This document shows, in pieces, positions 10,041-19,135 of a stretch of DNA of 64,000 nucleotides; position 1 is the first letter of the stretch, and each line of letters opens with the position of its first letter. Made by a program: the position numbers and the translations under genes. The DNA is from Pseudomonas sp. N3-W (GTDB lineage Bacteria > Pseudomonadota > Gammaproteobacteria > Pseudomonadales > Pseudomonadaceae): positions 5,661,001-5,725,000 of the forward strand of contig NZ_CP103965.1 of NCBI RefSeq assembly GCF_024970185.1, given 5' to 3'. The notes below the pieces were generated by a model that saw nothing but the letters and a program-made list of their open reading frames with translations, did no database searches and was not told the DNA's origin.

Positions 10041-10841
10041 ATGTACCTACTCGGGGAACAGCCGGCTTACGCCGACACACTGATCAACCGCTTGCAGAAT
10101 CTTCCCGCGCGCCTGTTGCAGGGGTTGGCGCCCAGCGGCCCGAACCTGGAATATCCGGCAGTCGACGACCTGGCGTCGGTATTACCCGGTAATCAGCTGT
10201 ATTTACTGGAGAACGGCCTGCTACATGGCTGTATCGATGAGCGCGCCCTGTTCTATTTGCATGAGGGCGATCTGGTCGGTCTGCGCCAAGGCATTGAGTT
10301 GCCGCTTTGCCGGTTGCGCAGCGACGGCCCTCTGTCCTTGACTCCCTACTTGCGGTCCGCCGTGTTTGCACATATCTACGCCGACCCGGAGCGCTCGGAG
10401 TTGTTTCTGCAATACCTGGTGGGCCAGAGCGCCCTGCTGTCCGATGCGGTCGCGCGCCTGAAACAACCGGAATTTCGCAGCACCAACGGTTTTCAACGTG
10501 TGGCCAGCGGCGAGGTGCTGATCCAGCAAGGTGATGAAGCGGACCACGTATTTGTCATCATCGCAGGCCACGCCGAGGCGTTTGTCGACGGGCACAAGGT
10601 CGGCGATGTACCCAAGGATGAGATTTTCGGCGCCATGGCGGTGTTTACCGGCGAAAAGCGTAACGCCAGTGTGATTGCCAGTGAAGCCAGTACGGTAATG
10701 CTGATTCCCAAGGATCAGTTTCTGAGCCTGACTCAGAGCAATCCGAAGATCGCTCACAGCCTGATTGCGAGCATGGCACGTCGCATCGACCTGCTGAACA
10801 AGCAGATCACGCAGTTGAACTCACTCAAAAACACGCCTTGA
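10041..10841 (+). CDS. cbpA: Cyclic nucleotide-binding domain protein, CbpA type
   Basis: A 266-residue protein with a divergent N-terminal half and a C-terminal cNMP-binding beta barrel (residues about 145-255, including EVLIQQGDEADHVFVIIAG and GDVPKDEIFGAMAVFTGEKR). There is no helix-turn-helix, so it is not a Crp-type regulator. The position directly upstream of a PrrF sRNA and a phuW-type gene matches P. aeruginosa cbpA (cAMP-binding protein A), from memory. The phosphate-cassette region GAMAVFTGEKRNAS looks intact enough to bind a cyclic nucleotide, but this is inference. Confidence 0.85.
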   Translation: MYLLGEQPAYADTLINRLQNLPARLLQGLAPSGPNLEYPAVDDLASVLPGNQLYLLENGLLHGCIDERALFYLHEGDLVGLRQGIELPLCRLRSDGPLSLTPYLRSAVFAHIYADPERSELFLQYLVGQSALLSDAVARLKQPEFRSTNGFQRVASGEVLIQQGDEADHVFVIIAGHAEAFVDGHKVGDVPKDEIFGAMAVFTGEKRNASVIASEASTVMLIPKDQFLSLTQSNPKIAHSLIASMARRIDLLNKQITQLNSLKNTP

Positions 10842-10907
10842 AACCCAATGATTACGCGGCCTTTCAGCTAATCGACAGGAAATCCCAAGGAATCTCAAAA
10901 ACAGCTG

Positions 10908-10939
10908 TTGACTTGGTAATGAGAATCGCTATGATTATC
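10908..10939 (+). promoter_or_regulatory. Fur-regulated promoter of prrF
   Basis: The -35 TTGACT (10908-10913) and -10 TATGAT (10930-10935) have a 16-bp spacer. A Fur-box-like sequence at 10921-10939 (GAGAATCGCTATGATTATC) matches 13 of 19 positions of the classical Fur consensus and overlaps the -10, so iron-loaded Fur should block transcription. Confidence 0.8.
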
Positions 10940-10941
10940 AC

Positions 10942-11056
10942 AACTGGTCGCGAGACTGGTCGATATTCTGAAAAGCCCTTGGTTCGGACTCTCAGATTAT
11001 CTCCTCATCAGGCTAATCACGGTTATTTGACCCGGCTCTTTGCCGGGTCTTTTTTT
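10942..11056 (+). ncRNA. prrF: PrrF small RNA (iron-sparing, Fur-repressed)
   Basis: A transcript of about 115 nt begins with AACTGGTCGCGAG. It contains the highly conserved core TCGGACTCTCAGATTATCTC (10984-11003), followed by CTCATCAGGCTAATCACGG. It ends with a strong terminator, GACCCGGC-TCTTT-GCCGGGTC (11029-11049) followed by a T-run. PrrF RNAs act with Hfq to repress iron-rich proteins when iron is scarce. Only one copy is present here, unlike the tandem pair of P. aeruginosa. The identification rests on the core, the Fur promoter and the cbpA/phuW neighbourhood. Confidence 0.93.
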
Positions 11057-11079
11057 GCCTGTCAAAAAGCACCTAGGGC

Positions 11080-11946
11080 CTATGGTTTGCCGAACTGTTT
11101 ACGCATTTGCTCGCAGTAATCCGGGGCCGGCGTTGCCGGGGTGTACCAAACGTAATCAGCCATGTCTGACGTGATATCGCTGCCCTGCTGGGCCAGCATC
11201 AGCACGGTTGGGGCTTGTGGCTCACCCAGATCCAGTACGTGAATCGGTACGCCAATATCCTTGCGGGCATGGAAGGCACCTGCGAACAGCATCGAAGGTG
11301 TGGGCGCCGCCAACAGTCGCTCGGCCATTCGTCGGTCCCGTTGCTGCTGCACCGCGAGCATGGCCGGCATTTGCGAAGTGGGTAGCAGCCCGCAATGGGA
11401 TTCACTGATTTGCGCCAGCAACTCATCCTTGACCGACTGGGCGTTGACCCGCGCACCGCTCAAGGTCGGCGGCTGAGCGTAAAAGCTGCGCACTTGGGCA
11501 TTGGTCAGATTAGCCGCCAATAACGGGTAAGGCTGCTCCAGGGCAAAGCGCACAATCGGCCCGTACAGATTCCAGTCCCAACCTGATTGCCAGGCCAACG
11601 CACTCGGCACGTCATTGGGTGGTGTCGAGGCCTGGTGAACGTCATCGACCCGCAGTTGCTGGTCCGGCGTGAGCATTTCCAGCAACAGGCTACCTTGCGC
11701 TCGCCGTGCCCCAAGTGCCTGCAACAGCCACAGTTGCAGCTCATGATGATCGCGATTGTCATGCTGCTCGCCAACGATGATGCGCGATGACGCGGCCAGC
11801 CGTGCGACCAGTTGCTGCGCCGTCAGTAACTGACCACTGCGCAGATCGACAATCTCGCCCTTGATCGGTGGCGGTGTCGGTGTCGGTGTCGCAACATGCT
11901 GGCAGGCACTGAGCACCAGCGCTGCCAGCAACATCATCCATCGCAT
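11080..11946 (-). CDS. phuW: ChaN-family haem-binding lipoprotein (PhuW-like)
   Basis: A 288-residue predicted lipoprotein (lipobox LSAC, Cys15) of the ChaN/DUF399 family. Family features are RIIVGEQHDNRDHHELQLWL, the central FAGAFHARKDIGVPIHVLDLG and a C-terminal helix. ChaN proteins bind haem pairs at the outer membrane in other bacteria. It is the last gene of the minus-strand order hmuT-hmuU-hmuV-phuW, 21 bp after hmuV, so it is probably co-transcribed with the importer. The direct role in haem uptake is inferred. Confidence 0.85.
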   Translation of the reverse strand: MRWMMLLAALVLSACQHVATPTPTPPPIKGEIVDLRSGQLLTAQQLVARLAASSRIIVGEQHDNRDHHELQLWLLQALGARRAQGSLLLEMLTPDQQLRVDDVHQASTPPNDVPSALAWQSGWDWNLYGPIVRFALEQPYPLLAANLTNAQVRSFYAQPPTLSGARVNAQSVKDELLAQISESHCGLLPTSQMPAMLAVQQQRDRRMAERLLAAPTPSMLFAGAFHARKDIGVPIHVLDLGEPQAPTVLMLAQQGSDITSDMADYVWYTPATPAPDYCEQMRKQFGKP

Positions 11947-11967
11947 GTTCTCACCTCGATGAAAAAC

Positions 11968-12735
11968 TCAGCGGGCGATGATCAGCGGATGCCCACGCTC
12001 CGGGTGCGACTGCACCAGCACTTCAAGTCCGAACACCGCTTTGAGCGCATCAGGACGCAGCACCTGCTGCGGTGTGTCCAATGCGACCGGATGTCCGCCC
12101 TCAAGCAGCAACAGACGGTCACAATAACGCGCCGCCAGATTCAAATCATGCAGGATCACCAGCACCGCCGCACCGCGATCAGCAAACGCGCGCACGGCTT
12201 GCAACGTAGTGTGCTGATGCAACGGATCGAGCATCGATGTGGGCTCATCCAGCAACAGTGTCTGCCCGGCTTCTCCAGGCCAAAGTTGCGCCAGCACTCG
12301 CGCCAGGTGCACCCGCTGACGCTCGCCACCAGACAGCGCCAGATAACTGCGTCCGCTCAAATGCCCGGCATCGGCAGCCTGCAACGCGGCGGCAACGATT
12401 TCGTCATCGCGCACCCGGCCGCTTTGCCAGGGCAAACGGCCCATGCCGACCACTTCTTCAACACGGAACGCAAAGTCCAGGGTCGAGACCTGCGGCAGTA
12501 CGGCCAGCCGCTGGGCGCGCTGGACGCCGGTCCAGTGGTGCAACTCATGCTCATCCAGCCAGACACTGCCGGTATCAGCCTGCAACTCGCCACACAAGGC
12601 GGCGAGCAAGGTGCTTTTACCGGCACCGTTGGGGCCCAGCACGCCAAGGACTTCCCCCGGTTTGAGTTCAAGGGTGATGTCCGTCAACACACTCTTTCGC
12701 CCACGCAGGACATGCAGATTCCGGGTTCGCAACAT
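11968..12735 (-). CDS. hmuV: Haem ABC transporter ATP-binding protein
   Basis: A 255-residue ABC ATPase that powers haem import from the periplasm. Walker A is GPNGAGKST (about 34-42), the signature is [18 protein letters not shown], Walker B is [10 protein letters not shown], and the switch His is in [15 protein letters not shown]. The [11 protein letters not shown] signature pattern is typical of HmuV/PhuV proteins. Its ATG overlaps the hmuU stop by one base (TGATG). Called PhuV in P. aeruginosa. Confidence 0.94.
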   Translation of the reverse strand: MLRTRNLHVLRGRKSVLTDITLELKPGEVLGVLGPNGAGKSTLLAALCGELQADTGSVWLDEHELHHWTGVQRAQRLAVLPQVSTLDFAFRVEEVVGMGRLPWQSGRVRDDEIVAAALQAADAGHLSGRSYLALSGGERQRVHLARVLAQLWPGEAGQTLLLDEPTSMLDPLHQHTTLQAVRAFADRGAAVLVILHDLNLAARYCDRLLLLEGGHPVALDTPQQVLRPDALKAVFGLEVLVQSHPERGHPLIIAR

Positions 12736-13772
12736 CAGGCACGCCCCCGGAGCAGCAGATATAGAAAGAACGGTGCACCGATGAACGCCGTGACGATGCC
12801 AATCGGCAATTCGGCCGGCGCCAGCGCCAGCCGTGCCACCAGATCGGCAAACAGCAGCAGACTCGCGCCCGCCAGCACCGAGGCCGGCAACAGCACCCGA
12901 TGATCGGGACCGGCCAGCAATCGCACCAGATGCGGCACCACCAACCCGACAAAGCCGATCATCCCCGCCGCCGCGACGGCAGCACCGACGCCCAGCGCGG
13001 TGCAGAACACCAGTTCACGCTTGAGCCGTTCGACATTGATGCCCAGGTGCCCGGCCTCCGACTCACCCAGTAACAATGCATTCAACGCTTTAGCTCGTCG
13101 GGGCAGCCACAACGCCACGCCGACACTGATCAGCAACAACGGCCACAGACGCGAATAGCTGGCGCCGTTGAGGCTGCCCAGGTTCCAGAACGTCAGGGTG
13201 CGCAGGGTCGCGTCATCGGCCAGATAGGTGAACAACCCCACCGCCGACCCGGCCAGCGCCGTCAACGCGATCCCCGCCAGCAACATGGTGGCGACGTTGG
13301 TTCGACCGTTATACCGGCCTAGTCGATAGACCAGCGCGGTGACCCCCAGCCCGCCGAGAAATGCGCACAGTGACAACAGGTAAGGCCCGAACGACTCAGG
13401 CAAACCGCCGAAAGCTGAGCCGCCGACAATGGCGATGGCCGCACCGAGCGCCGCACCGCTGGAGACGCCGACCAGCCCCGGGTCCGCCAGCGGATTGCGA
13501 AACAGCCCCTGCATCGCCACCCCGGACAGCGCCAGAACACCGCCCACGGCCAAACCCAACAGCGTTCGCGGCAGGCGAATCTGCCCGAGGATCAACTCGG
13601 CCTGCTCCAGACCTTCGGGCGCCACCGGCAAACCGAGCAACCGTAACGCGGCGCGCAAGGTATCAAGCAACGGCAGGCTCACCGGACCAAGGGCCAACGA
13701 CAACCAGATCGCCAGCAAACACAGGAGGCTCAGGCCGATAAATAGGGTGCGGGGTTTAACCAGAGTGCTCAT
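12735..13772 (-). CDS. hmuU: Haem ABC transporter permease
   Basis: A FecCD/BtuC-family permease of 345 residues with about ten membrane segments. Recognisable elements are [20 protein letters not shown] near residue 65, [23 protein letters not shown] before the last segments, and the C-terminal [14 protein letters not shown]. It forms the channel through which HmuT-delivered haem passes, with HmuV as motor. It overlaps hmuT by 4 bp (ATGA) and hmuV by one base, which indicates tight translational coupling. Confidence 0.94.
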   Translation of the reverse strand: MSTLVKPRTLFIGLSLLCLLAIWLSLALGPVSLPLLDTLRAALRLLGLPVAPEGLEQAELILGQIRLPRTLLGLAVGGVLALSGVAMQGLFRNPLADPGLVGVSSGAALGAAIAIVGGSAFGGLPESFGPYLLSLCAFLGGLGVTALVYRLGRYNGRTNVATMLLAGIALTALAGSAVGLFTYLADDATLRTLTFWNLGSLNGASYSRLWPLLLISVGVALWLPRRAKALNALLLGESEAGHLGINVERLKRELVFCTALGVGAAVAAAGMIGFVGLVVPHLVRLLAGPDHRVLLPASVLAGASLLLFADLVARLALAPAELPIGIVTAFIGAPFFLYLLLRGRA

Positions 13773-14641
13773 TGGTCCGCCGCATCGGGATAAAAGGCGT
13801 CAGACAACCTCTTCAACTCATCCGGCAGACGAGGCCCGAGCCCACCCACCAGCAGCGTTGGATCGAGTTCAACGACCCGCCCTTCCTTCGCCGCCCGGGT
13901 CGAAGACAGAATCGGGTTCTCCTTGAACAATGCAGCTTTGGCCGCGTCGCCGCTCAGCGCGCGGTCGGAAAACACCAGCACGTCGGGATTCAGACTCGCC
14001 AGGGATTCTACGGAAAACGGCTTGTACCCGGTGTGAGTCGCCAGATTGTGGCCACCGGCCTGTTGCAGCAGCCACTCAGCGGCGGTGCCCTTGCCGGCGA
14101 TCAATGGTTTGCCCCCGGCATGTCCCAACAGCAACAACACACCCGGCGCTTTCTGCTTGAACTGCGAACGAGTCACCCTGGCCTTTTGCTGATCAATTTG
14201 CTGTTGATAACTCAGGAACACCTGCGTCGCCCGATCTTCAGCGCCGAGCAACTTGCCCAGATGCTGCAAGTTACCCTGCAAGGTCGGCAGATCCGGCTGC
14301 GCCGAGAACAGTTCGACCTGAACGCCTGCGTTGCGAATTTGCGCAATGACCGCAGGTGGCCCCATTTCTTCAGTACCGATCAGAATCTGCGGGCGCAGGC
14401 TCAGGATGCCTTCCGCCGACAATTGCCGCTGATAGCCGATACTCGGCAGTGCTTTCAACGAATCAGGGTACTGGGTGGTCGTATCGACACCCACCAGTTT
14501 CGATTCGCCCCCCAAGGTACTCACCCACTCGGACAAAGCGCCACCGGCACTCACCCAGCGTTGCGGCAAATCGGCCGAGGTGGCCGGGTGACTGACCAGA
14601 AGTGCGACACACAGCGCTACAATCCGGGGGCTCAGGCGCAT
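13769..14641 (-). CDS. hmuT: Periplasmic haem-binding protein
   Basis: Solute-binding protein of 290 residues with a cleavable signal peptide (MRLSPRIVALCVALLVSHPATSA). The type III periplasmic fold shows RWVSAGGALSEWVSTLG at the N-lobe, the connecting helix LGKLLGAEDRATQVFLSYQQ, and SVESLASLNPDVLVFSDRAL in the C-lobe. It hands haem to HmuU/HmuV. It is the first gene of the importer operon, with a Fur-box-like promoter about 90 bp upstream. The outer-membrane receptor PhuR and haem carrier PhuS, normally next to this gene in P. aeruginosa, are absent. Confidence 0.92.
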   Translation of the reverse strand: MRLSPRIVALCVALLVSHPATSADLPQRWVSAGGALSEWVSTLGGESKLVGVDTTTQYPDSLKALPSIGYQRQLSAEGILSLRPQILIGTEEMGPPAVIAQIRNAGVQVELFSAQPDLPTLQGNLQHLGKLLGAEDRATQVFLSYQQQIDQQKARVTRSQFKQKAPGVLLLLGHAGGKPLIAGKGTAAEWLLQQAGGHNLATHTGYKPFSVESLASLNPDVLVFSDRALSGDAAKAALFKENPILSSTRAAKEGRVVELDPTLLVGGLGPRLPDELKRLSDAFYPDAADQ

Positions 14642-14731
14642 AAACAGCTTCCTTGAAGGGGTTTACCAGGCATCCGTGAGGCAGGCCGAGTATCCTCGGC
14701 AGCCGGCGAGCGCCCGGTGAGTGGCCGCTAT

Positions 14732-14759
14732 TTGATAATTGTTTGCATTTGAACGTCAA
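14732..14759 (-). promoter_or_regulatory. Candidate Fur-controlled promoter of the haem importer operon
   Basis: On the minus strand TTGACG (14759-14754) and TATCAA (14737-14732) are 16 bp apart. The A/T-rich segment between and over them (14751-14734) matches about 12 of 18 positions of the Fur consensus. It lies in the divergent region between hmuT and the Rieske gene, so it could also affect the latter. Confidence 0.55.
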
Positions 14760-14800
14760 GCTCGGACACATCCCGTCACGAGCCGCCCTAGAGGATCGTC

Positions 14801-15118
14801 ATGAAGTTTCTTTGCCCAAGCCCCGAACTGGCCGATGCGAGCAGTCGCGGTTTCGAGATCGACGGGCAGAAGCTCTTCGCCGTGCGCCGGGGCGGTCAGG
14901 TTTATGTCTACCTCAACCGCTGCCCGCACCGTGGCGTCGGGCTGGAATGGAAACCCGACCAGTTCCTTGATCCCAGCAACAGCCTGATCCAGTGCGCGAC
15001 CCACGGCGCATTGTTTCTGATTGAAGACGGCGAATGCGTCGCCGGACCTTGCGCCGGGCAATCCCTTCGCGCCATCCCCTGCCGCGAAGATACCCAAGGG
15101 ATCTGGATCAGCCTTTAA
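14801..15118 (+). CDS. Small Rieske [2Fe-2S] protein
   Basis: A 105-residue soluble Rieske-fold protein. The two ligand motifs are present as CPHRG (about residues 47-51) and CATHG (about 67-71), giving two Cys and two His for the cluster. No catalytic oxygenase domain is attached, so it is probably a ferredoxin-like electron carrier or a subunit of an unknown enzyme. It is convergent with sfsA, overlapping by 4 bp at the stop codons, and divergent from the haem importer. Confidence 0.88.
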   Translation: MKFLCPSPELADASSRGFEIDGQKLFAVRRGGQVYVYLNRCPHRGVGLEWKPDQFLDPSNSLIQCATHGALFLIEDGECVAGPCAGQSLRAIPCREDTQGIWISL

Positions 15119-15828
15119 CTGCCCAGCAACACATCAAGTCGACGATCCACCCGCATTTCTTCGTGATTGATACTCACGCCGTAAGCCAGCACCTCAACCC
15201 CACACGCCACGGCCTCACGTAACGCAGCCGCGTAGGCCGCATCGATTTCCTCGGCCGGACGCACCGCATCAATGTCGGTGAGATTCACGCAATACAACTG
15301 CACCGCCCGAATCCCGTCCCGTGCCAGGTGAGCGAGTTCACGCAAGTGCTTGGCGCCTCGCTGGGTCACCGCGTCGGGAAACGCCGCCACCCGTGAACCA
15401 TCGAAGCCCAGCGTGACACTTTTGACCTCCACGTACGCCGGTCCGGTCGGGTAATCGAGGCGAAAATCGATGCGGCTGCTTTCCTGACCGTAAGCCACCT
15501 CGCGTTTCAATTCGGTAAAGCCGTTCAGCTCGCTGATGACCCCGGCGCGTAATGCCTCTTCAATCAAACCGTTGGCCCGCCCGGTATTGACACAAAACAA
15601 CCGGCCCTGCGGGGTTTCGCCAATTTCCCAGGTGCCGGGCAACTTGCGTTTGGGGTCGTCGGAGCGGCTGAACCAAACCTGGCCGCCTTCGACCTGGCAA
15701 TTGAGCATCGAACCGGTATTGGGACAGTGAATAGTCAGCAACTCGCCGCCAACGGTTTCGATATCGGTGAGAAACCGCTTGTAACGGCGAATCAGGCGAC
15801 CTTCTTCAAGGGGAGGATGAAAGCGCAT
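15115..15828 (-). CDS. sfsA: SfsA family protein
   Basis: A 237-residue protein beginning [20 protein letters not shown], with the conserved [21 protein letters not shown] and YVEVKSVTL segments. The latter carries the metal-binding acidic residues of an archaeal Holliday-junction-resolvase-like fold. Originally named as a sugar fermentation stimulation protein, the family is now regarded as nucleic-acid binding and possibly nucleolytic. Its start overlaps the stop of the aminotransferase gene by one base. Confidence 0.93.
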   Translation of the reverse strand: MRFHPPLEEGRLIRRYKRFLTDIETVGGELLTIHCPNTGSMLNCQVEGGQVWFSRSDDPKRKLPGTWEIGETPQGRLFCVNTGRANGLIEEALRAGVISELNGFTELKREVAYGQESSRIDFRLDYPTGPAYVEVKSVTLGFDGSRVAAFPDAVTQRGAKHLRELAHLARDGIRAVQLYCVNLTDIDAVRPAEEIDAAYAAALREAVACGVEVLAYGVSINHEEMRVDRRLDVLLGS

Positions 15829-17000
15829 CAGCCTTGCCAGCTCTTCAGGCCACGCGCGATCCGTTCCACCGCTTCCTGCAAGCGCGGCAGGCTCTGGGTA
15901 TAGGCAAACCGCACGTGATGACCGGCTTGATAGCGGCCGAAATCCAGACCGGGGGTGAACGCCACATGTTCGGTTTCGAGGAAATGTCGGCAGAACGCGA
16001 AGGCATCTCCGCCGAACTGGCTGATATCAGCGTACAAATAGAAGGCGCCTTCAGGCTCGACAGCAATGCCGAATCCCAGATTGCGCAAGGCCGGCAGCAG
16101 GAAGTCACGACGACGTCCGAACTCGGCGCGGCGCTCTTCCAGAATGCTGATGGTTGCCGGTTCGAAGCAGGCCAGCGCGGCGTACTGGGCCATGCTCGGC
16201 GCGCTGATGTAGAGGTTCTGGGCGAGTTTTTCCAGCTCTCCAACCGCCGCTTGCGGCGCCACCAGCCAGCCGAGACGCCAGCCGGTCATCCCGAAATACT
16301 TGGAAAAACTATTGAGCACGAACGCACTGTCATCGACTTCCAGCACGCTGGCGGCATCCGTGCCGTAAGTCAGGCCATGGTAGATCTCGTCCACCACCAG
16401 ATGGCCGTGACGTTGCTTGATTGCTGCTGACAGTCCGGCCAGTTCGTCGCGGGTCAGGATGGTGCCAGTCGGATTGGCCGGCGAAGCTACCAGGGCGCCG
16501 ACACTGTCGTGATCCCAATGACGGGCCACCAGGTCCGGGGTCAGCTGATAACGCACATCCGGACCTACAGGGACAAGCTGCGCCGCGCCTTCCACCAGTC
16601 GCAAAAAATGCCGGTTACACGGGTAGCCGGGGTCGGCCAGCAGCCAGTGCTTGCCCGGATCTACCAGCAACGCGGTGGCCAGCAGCAGTGCGCCGGAACC
16701 GCCGGGAGTGATGAGAATCCGCTGTGGATCGATGTTGAGCCCGTAACGCTGTTGATAGAACCCGGAAATGGCCTCGCGCAGCTCTGGAATGCCGCGAGCC
16801 GCAGTGTAACGGGTTTTCCCCGCCGTCAGCGCCGCCTGGCCGGCCTGGATGATCGGCTCGGCGGTGGTGAAGTCCGGCTCGCCGATTTCCAGGTGGATCA
16901 CGTCGTGGCCCGCGGCTTGCAGTTCATTGGCCCGCGCCAGCAATGCCATCACGTGGAACGGTTCGATCGCACGACTGCGCGCACTGTAAGACTGAGCCAT
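15828..17000 (-). CDS. PLP-dependent class I/II aminotransferase
   Basis: A 390-residue fold-type I aminotransferase. Substrate-site features are [15 protein letters not shown] near residue 36 and [16 protein letters not shown] near 63. The PLP-lysine motif is [15 protein letters not shown] (Lys at about residue 232), and the C-terminal Arg is in [18 protein letters not shown]. It belongs to the aspartate/alanine-type subfamily, but the substrate cannot be told from sequence. It forms a two-gene unit with sfsA (TGATG overlap). Confidence 0.88.
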   Translation of the reverse strand: MAQSYSARSRAIEPFHVMALLARANELQAAGHDVIHLEIGEPDFTTAEPIIQAGQAALTAGKTRYTAARGIPELREAISGFYQQRYGLNIDPQRILITPGGSGALLLATALLVDPGKHWLLADPGYPCNRHFLRLVEGAAQLVPVGPDVRYQLTPDLVARHWDHDSVGALVASPANPTGTILTRDELAGLSAAIKQRHGHLVVDEIYHGLTYGTDAASVLEVDDSAFVLNSFSKYFGMTGWRLGWLVAPQAAVGELEKLAQNLYISAPSMAQYAALACFEPATISILEERRAEFGRRRDFLLPALRNLGFGIAVEPEGAFYLYADISQFGGDAFAFCRHFLETEHVAFTPGLDFGRYQAGHHVRFAYTQSLPRLQEAVERIARGLKSWQG

Positions 17001-17332
17001 TAGCCTTCCTTCAACGGGAAAAAGAACCGATTCTACCCACGCACTGGAACGAGCGAGAACCTAAAGCGGTCACAGCCCACAGAACCCTGGCTAAAACGCA
17101 CCAAGCGAGTGCTCCAGGTTTGACTAAAATCAATAATTGATCAGGTCTCCAACACCACCAGACAAGGCTTTGCAATCATTTGCAAGCACCACGGACCGCA
17201 GCCTCGACATCCGGGAGTGGCGCGGCCCGATTTGATCTGGTAAGTTCGCCCGCTTGCAGCCGCAGGGCCGGCAGGTGTCGGTGATGGAGCAATCCTGCGC
17301 AATGGATTACAAGAGTAGAGGCGGTCCATTTC
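17001..17332. other. Intergenic region upstream of dksA
   Basis: A 332-bp gap between two divergent genes. It should hold promoters for both, but I see no strong -35/-10 pair and no terminator. A GAGG about 11 bases before the dksA ATG is the only clear ribosome binding signal. The small frames in it look like noise. Confidence 0.4.
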
Positions 17333-17776
17333 ATGCCCACCCAAGCAAAGCAACAGCAAAACCAGTCGATCAGCGGCTTCGAACCCTACAAAGAAGTGAA
17401 GGGCGAAGAGTACATGGGCAAGCCCATGCGCGCGCACTTCACCAAGATCCTGAACAAGTGGAAACAGGACTTGATGCAGGAAGTCGACCGTACTGTTGAT
17501 CACATGAAAGACGAAGCGGCCAACTTCCCTGATCCGGCAGATCGTGCCAGCCAGGAAGAAGAATTCAGCCTCGAATTGCGCGCCCGCGACCGCGAGCGCA
17601 AGTTGATCAAGAAAATCGACAAGACGCTGCAATTGATCGAAGACGAAGAATATGGCTGGTGCGAGTCCTGCGGCGTCGAAATCGGCGTCAAGCGACTGGA
17701 AGCCCGCCCTACCGCCGACATGTGCGTTGACTGCAAGACCCTGGCGGAAATCAAGGAAAAGCAAGTCGGCAAGTAA
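17333..17776 (+). CDS. dksA: RNA polymerase-binding transcription factor DksA
   Basis: Global regulator that enters the RNA polymerase secondary channel and acts with ppGpp to repress rRNA/tRNA promoters and activate amino acid genes. The 147-residue product has the coiled-coil with its acidic tip in FPDPADRASQEEEF (about residues 62-75). The four-Cys zinc finger is CESC...CVDC (about 110-136). Length and motifs match the canonical zinc-binding form, not the Cys-less DksA2. It is followed by a strong terminator. Confidence 0.97.
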   Translation: MPTQAKQQQNQSISGFEPYKEVKGEEYMGKPMRAHFTKILNKWKQDLMQEVDRTVDHMKDEAANFPDPADRASQEEEFSLELRARDRERKLIKKIDKTLQLIEDEEYGWCESCGVEIGVKRLEARPTADMCVDCKTLAEIKEKQVGK

Positions 17777-17790
17777 TTGCGACCTGAACG

Positions 17791-17824
17791 AAAAACGGAG
17801 CGTGCGAACGCTCCGTTTTTGTTT
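17791..17824 (+). terminator. Rho-independent terminator after dksA
   Basis: The stem CGGAGCGT/ACGCTCCG has a GCGA tetraloop, preceded by an A-run and followed by TTTTTGTTT. It starts 14 bp after the dksA stop codon. Confidence 0.92.
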
Positions 17825-17848
17825 CTGATATTCACCACGACATAAAAC

Positions 17849-17955
17849 CTGTGGGAGCGAGCCTGCTCCGGGCGGCGTTCCGACGAACGCGTCCGGACAT
17901 TCAACATTGATGTTGGCTGACACACCGCTTTCGCGAGCAGGCCTCGCTCCCACAG
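17849..17955. repeat. REP pair in inverted orientation
   Basis: CTGTGGGAGCGAGCCTGCTC at the left and GAGCAGGCCTCGCTCCCACAG at the right face each other about 65 bp apart. This is the usual Pseudomonas fluorescens-group REP doublet. It occupies the start of the gluQ-proximal region and explains why longer gluQ frames are not real. Confidence 0.85.
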
Positions 17956-17993
17956 TTGGATCGCGCACGATCAGAAGACGTACCATCGCCCTC

Positions 17994-18881
17994 ATGAATG
18001 TTTCTTCCTACATCGGTCGCTTCGCACCCACGCCGAGCGGCCACCTGCACTTCGGTTCATTGGTTGCCGCCCTGGCCTCCTACCTCGATGCCCGCTCGCA
18101 GGGCGGTCGCTGGCTGGTGCGCATGGAAGACCTCGACCCGCCAAGGGAGGAGCCCGGCGCCCAGACCGCGATTCTCAAGGCGCTGGAAAGCTATGGTTTC
18201 GAGTGGGATGGCGAGATGGTGCGCCAAAGTGACCGGCACGACGCCTACGCTGAAGTCCTCAACCGGCTGTTCAGTCACGGCCTGGCTTATGCCTGCACCT
18301 GTTCGCGCAAGCAACTGGAGCCGTATCACGGCATTTATCCGGGCCTGTGCCGCAATGCAGGGCATGGCACAGACGACGCAGCGATTCGCTTGCGAGTCCC
18401 GGAGCTGGAATACCATTTCATCGACCGGGTGCAAGGCGAGTACCGCCAGCACCTGGGCCGCGAGGTCGGCGATTTCGTGATCCGCCGCCGCGACGGGCTC
18501 TATGCCTATCAACTGGCAGTGGTCCTGGATGATGCCTGGCAAGGCATCACCGACATCGTGCGCGGCGCCGACCTGCTCGACTCCACGCCGCGCCAGCTGT
18601 ATCTCCAGGAGCTTCTGGGAATACCACAACCGCGTTACCTGCACCTGCCACTGATTACCCAGCCGGATGGCAACAAGCTCGGCAAGTCCTACCGTTCGCC
18701 ACCGTTGACAGCAGATCAGGCCACACCGCTGCTACTGCGTGCGTTGCGGGCGCTGGGGCAAAGTCCGGCAACAGAACTGGCTGACGCCACGCCACGGGAA
18801 GTGCTGAAATGGGGCATCGCTCACTGGGATGCCACCCGGATTCCGCGCACACTGACGCTGCCTGAAGCGCAACTGCAATGA
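17994..18881 (+). CDS. gluQ: Glutamyl-Q tRNA(Asp) synthetase
   Basis: A GluRS-like enzyme without the anticodon-binding domain, which attaches glutamate to queuosine in tRNA(Asp). The 295-residue product has the HIGH-equivalent APTPSGHLHFGSL and a KMSKS-equivalent KLGKS. Cysteines of a zinc site lie in CTCSRKQL and the following GLC. The start at 17994 gives MNVSSYIGRF; upstream in-frame codons lie inside a REP element. It follows dksA, as in other Pseudomonas. Also called gluQRS. Confidence 0.95.
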   Translation: MNVSSYIGRFAPTPSGHLHFGSLVAALASYLDARSQGGRWLVRMEDLDPPREEPGAQTAILKALESYGFEWDGEMVRQSDRHDAYAEVLNRLFSHGLAYACTCSRKQLEPYHGIYPGLCRNAGHGTDDAAIRLRVPELEYHFIDRVQGEYRQHLGREVGDFVIRRRDGLYAYQLAVVLDDAWQGITDIVRGADLLDSTPRQLYLQELLGIPQPRYLHLPLITQPDGNKLGKSYRSPPLTADQATPLLLRALRALGQSPATELADATPREVLKWGIAHWDATRIPRTLTLPEAQLQ

Positions 18882-18958
18882 TGGCACTTGCAGTAGCGAC
18901 GCCATCCGTTAACATCGCCGCACGTTTTCGGGCACGCGTATAAAAAAGAGAGGCCGGG

Positions 18959-19135
18959 ATGTACATCTATCGCTTGGTCCTGCTTTTGGTAGTGGGAATC
19001 TACCTGTTCTCCCCGGCCATCATGGATTGGTGGATCGACGCCACAGGCGCCTGGTATCGCCCTTATCTGCTCTGGCTGATTCTGATCGTCGTGACCTTTA
19101 TCCTGCAGAGCCAAAAAGATGCCGATGAGCTTTAG
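18959..19135 (+). CDS. Small membrane protein overlapping cbrA
   Basis: A 58-residue ORF, MYIYRLVLLLVVGIYLFSPA... ending QKDADEL. It has two hydrophobic segments (residues about 4-20 and 33-52) separated by the tryptophan-rich DWWIDATGAWYRPYL. A possible weak RBS (GAGAGGCCGGG) precedes it. Its last 17 bp overlap the start of cbrA in another frame, so the two are likely translationally coupled. I recall a small hypothetical membrane protein at this position in other pseudomonads. It may assist or regulate CbrA, which is inference. Confidence 0.75.
   Translation: MYIYRLVLLLVVGIYLFSPAIMDWWIDATGAWYRPYLLWLILIVVTFILQSQKDADEL

Noticed and set aside
10838..11119. 93-codon frame across the cbpA-phuW gap
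   Set aside because: It runs through the PrrF promoter, RNA core and terminator, so it cannot be a gene.
17141..17995. 284-codon minus-strand frame opposite dksA
   Set aside because: Shadow of dksA and the REP region; the frame passes through a terminator hairpin.
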